Origin: an uncultured Cellvibrionales bacterium
GTDB lineage: Bacteria; Pseudomonadota; Gammaproteobacteria; Pseudomonadales; UBA7434
Reading direction: 5' to 3'
Assembly: GCA_937897785.1 (NCBI GenBank)
Contig: CALCNB010000149.1
Location: forward strand, 1 to 7,019
DNA: 7,019 nt
The translations under genes were made by a program, and so were the position numbers. Position 1 is the first letter of the stretch. Each line of letters begins with the position of its first letter. The notes beneath the pieces are model-generated. The model was not told the origin of the DNA. It ran no database searches and saw only the letters and a program-made list of their open reading frames with translations. Positions 5,915 to 7,019 of the stretch are shown here, in pieces.

Positions 5915-6799
5915 ATGAAAAACACATTAGGAAAACTCGGCGTTTGGAGTTTTATCGATAATTACAGCGCCACTGAAGCGGCAGAATTTGCACAAAGAGT
6001 TGAAGCTTGGGGCTACTCGGCACTGTGGTTACCTGAAGCCGTTGGGCGCGACCCCTTCAGTATCATTGGCTACTTAGCAGGACAAACAACAAAACTGGTT
6101 TTTGCCACCGGCATCGCCAATATTTATGCGCGTGACCCGATGGCGACCAATGCCGCTAGAAAGACCCTTGGTGAACTAGCGCCCGGCCGCTTTATTCTTG
6201 GTCTAGGCGTTTCACATGCGCCAATGGTGAGTGATTTACGTGGTCATGATTATAAAAAACCCGTCACGCAAATGCGTTCTTATTTAGAGCGAATGGAATC
6301 AGCGTTTTATATGGGACCCGAGGCCGAAGAGCAAGCACCCATTTTAATCGGTGCACTTCGAACCAATATGCTGAATCTGTCTGCCAAACAAGCCCAAGGC
6401 GCACACCCCTATTTTGTCACTGCAGAGCATACCGCTAAGGCAAGGGAATTAATTGGCGATAAGGCTCTACTCTGCCCTGAGCAAGCTATTTTATTGGAGA
6501 CAGACAGCGAAAAAGCGCGGTTTGCCGCTAGACAGCATATGGGCACCTATTTAAGCCTGCCAAATTATCGGAATAATTTATTAGAATTAGGCTTTAACAA
6601 TGACGACTTCGAAAATGGCGGCAGTGATCGCTTAGTGGATGCCATTGTTGCCTGGGGCGACGAGAGCACTATTCGCGCAAGAATTAACGATCACTGGCAA
6701 GCTGGTGCAGATCATGTTTGCATTCAGGCACTCAGAACCGATGGTGAGATGGCACCCGATACCGAACTACTGGAACTGTTAGCACCCAACCAACAATAA
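5915..6799 (+). CDS. LLM-class (luciferase-like) oxidoreductase, TIGR03620/MSMEG_4141-like
   Basis: A 294-residue protein of the bacterial luciferase-like TIM-barrel superfamily, whose members use FMN or coenzyme F420. The start LGKLGVWSF, followed by E-x-x-G-Y-x-A-L-W-x-P-E-A-V-G-R at about 30-45, ATGIANIYARDP at 64-75, GRFILGLGVSHAP at 91-103 and the G-A-H-P-Y-F-V segment at 162-168, resemble the family I remember as TIGR03620 (probable F420-dependent, MSMEG_4141 type), best known from actinobacteria. Length fits. Cofactor choice cannot be decided here: most gammaproteobacteria lack F420, so FMN or an acquired F420 system are both open. The ATG at 5915 is the only start consistent with the conserved N-terminus; its ribosome site is modest (AGAG six bases upstream). 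It is the last gene of the sulfotransferase-SDR-LLM operon and converges on the leuC fragment, with no clear terminator in the 19-bp gap. Confidence 0.88.
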   Translation: MKNTLGKLGVWSFIDNYSATEAAEFAQRVEAWGYSALWLPEAVGRDPFSIIGYLAGQTTKLVFATGIANIYARDPMATNAARKTLGELAPGRFILGLGVSHAPMVSDLRGHDYKKPVTQMRSYLERMESAFYMGPEAEEQAPILIGALRTNMLNLSAKQAQGAHPYFVTAEHTAKARELIGDKALLCPEQAILLETDSEKARFAARQHMGTYLSLPNYRNNLLELGFNNDDFENGGSDRLVDAIVAWGDESTIRARINDHWQAGADHVCIQALRTDGEMAPDTELLELLAPNQQ

Positions 6800-6818
6800 A
6801 TCACCATGACCGTTAGGC

Positions 6819-7019
6819 TTAACTTTTTAAAGCACCCGCTTTTTCGACCATCGCGCGAATGCCGTCGGCAACCTTGTGGCCCTCGGCAACGGACGCGGCC
6901 GATCGCAGATCCTCGATCCGGCTGTTGGTGCAGGACCCGATAAAGACCGTGTCGATCTTCACATCGGTCAGCTTCTGGCCGGCGGTCAGGCCCATATAGT
7001 CGATGGCGCGCTGCAATTT
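6819..7019 (-). pseudogene. leuC: LeuC (3-isopropylmalate dehydratase large subunit) internal fragment with replaced 3' end
   Basis: The minus-strand frame is open from the window edge and reads LQRAIDYMGL, then KIDTVFIGSCTNSRIEDLRS and VADGIRAMV. This is the conserved LeuC region around the first [4Fe-4S] ligand (Cys in FIGSCTN); LeuC with LeuD isomerises isopropylmalate in leucine synthesis. Family members continue as VPGSGLVK... for about 100 more residues, including the C-x-x-C pair with the other two cluster ligands. Here, after the Val codon at 6848-6846, the frame runs through eight unrelated residues (EKAGALKS) to TAA at 6821-6819. It cannot be a working LeuC. The first codon at 7016 is TTG, an internal Leu and not a start. 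Bases 6851-7019 are about 62% GC (105 of 169), well above the rest of the window, and the wording resembles alphaproteobacterial LeuC. Either a transferred remnant or a chimeric contig end; the EKAGALKS tail could belong to a different, host gene. Confidence 0.8.

Noticed and set aside
6819..6838. Possible terminator between the LLM gene and the leuC fragment
   Set aside because: Only four-base GCTT/AAGC arms with an AT-rich loop are present, and no stable GC stem precedes a T-run on either strand.
1..7019. CRISPR arrays, tRNA/rRNA genes, insertion sequences, transposases, toxin-antitoxin or defence genes
   Set aside because: I saw no spaced direct repeats, no tRNA-like cloverleaf, no transposase motifs and no terminal inverted repeats; nearly all of the window is filled by the genes listed.

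Overview
The window reads as a fragment of a polar-flagellated gammaproteobacterium with moderate GC (mid-40s percent where I sampled it). The evidence is a minus-strand flhB - flhA - flhF series, the order typical of Pseudomonas/Vibrio-type and related marine gammaproteobacteria, with sigma-54-type promoters before flhB and flhA. FlhF itself points to polar flagellum placement. The exact genus cannot be read from the sequence.

Left part (1-3615, minus strand): the first 55 codons of flhF at the window edge, complete flhA (TTG start) and complete flhB. The flhB-flhA gap (2302-2445) holds a 9-bp inverted repeat just after the flhB stop, a sigma-54 -24/-12 element for flhA, and a leader with a 7-bp inverted repeat that contains a FleQ-box-like sequence. 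The region upstream of flhB (3616-3858) holds a second sigma-54 element plus three inverted repeats. flhB therefore appears to start its own transcription unit and is not linked to fliR, its usual upstream neighbour.

Middle part (3859-6799, plus strand): a compact three-gene operon divergent from flhB, encoding a PAPS-dependent sulfotransferase, a short-chain dehydrogenase/reductase and a luciferase-like (LLM) flavin/F420-type oxidoreductase. Gaps are 8 and 29 bp. The gene set suggests modification of a small hydrophobic molecule by redox steps and sulfation. The substrate is unknown, and this is the best candidate for an undescribed pathway in the window.

Right edge (6819-7019, minus strand): an internal piece of leuC, about 62% GC in its last 169 bases. 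It is recognisable up to residue V57 of the visible frame and is then replaced by eight unrelated codons and a stop. It lacks the C-terminal part with two of the three iron-sulfur ligands. It looks like foreign DNA joined to this genome, either a truncated remnant or, more likely, a chimeric end of an assembled contig.
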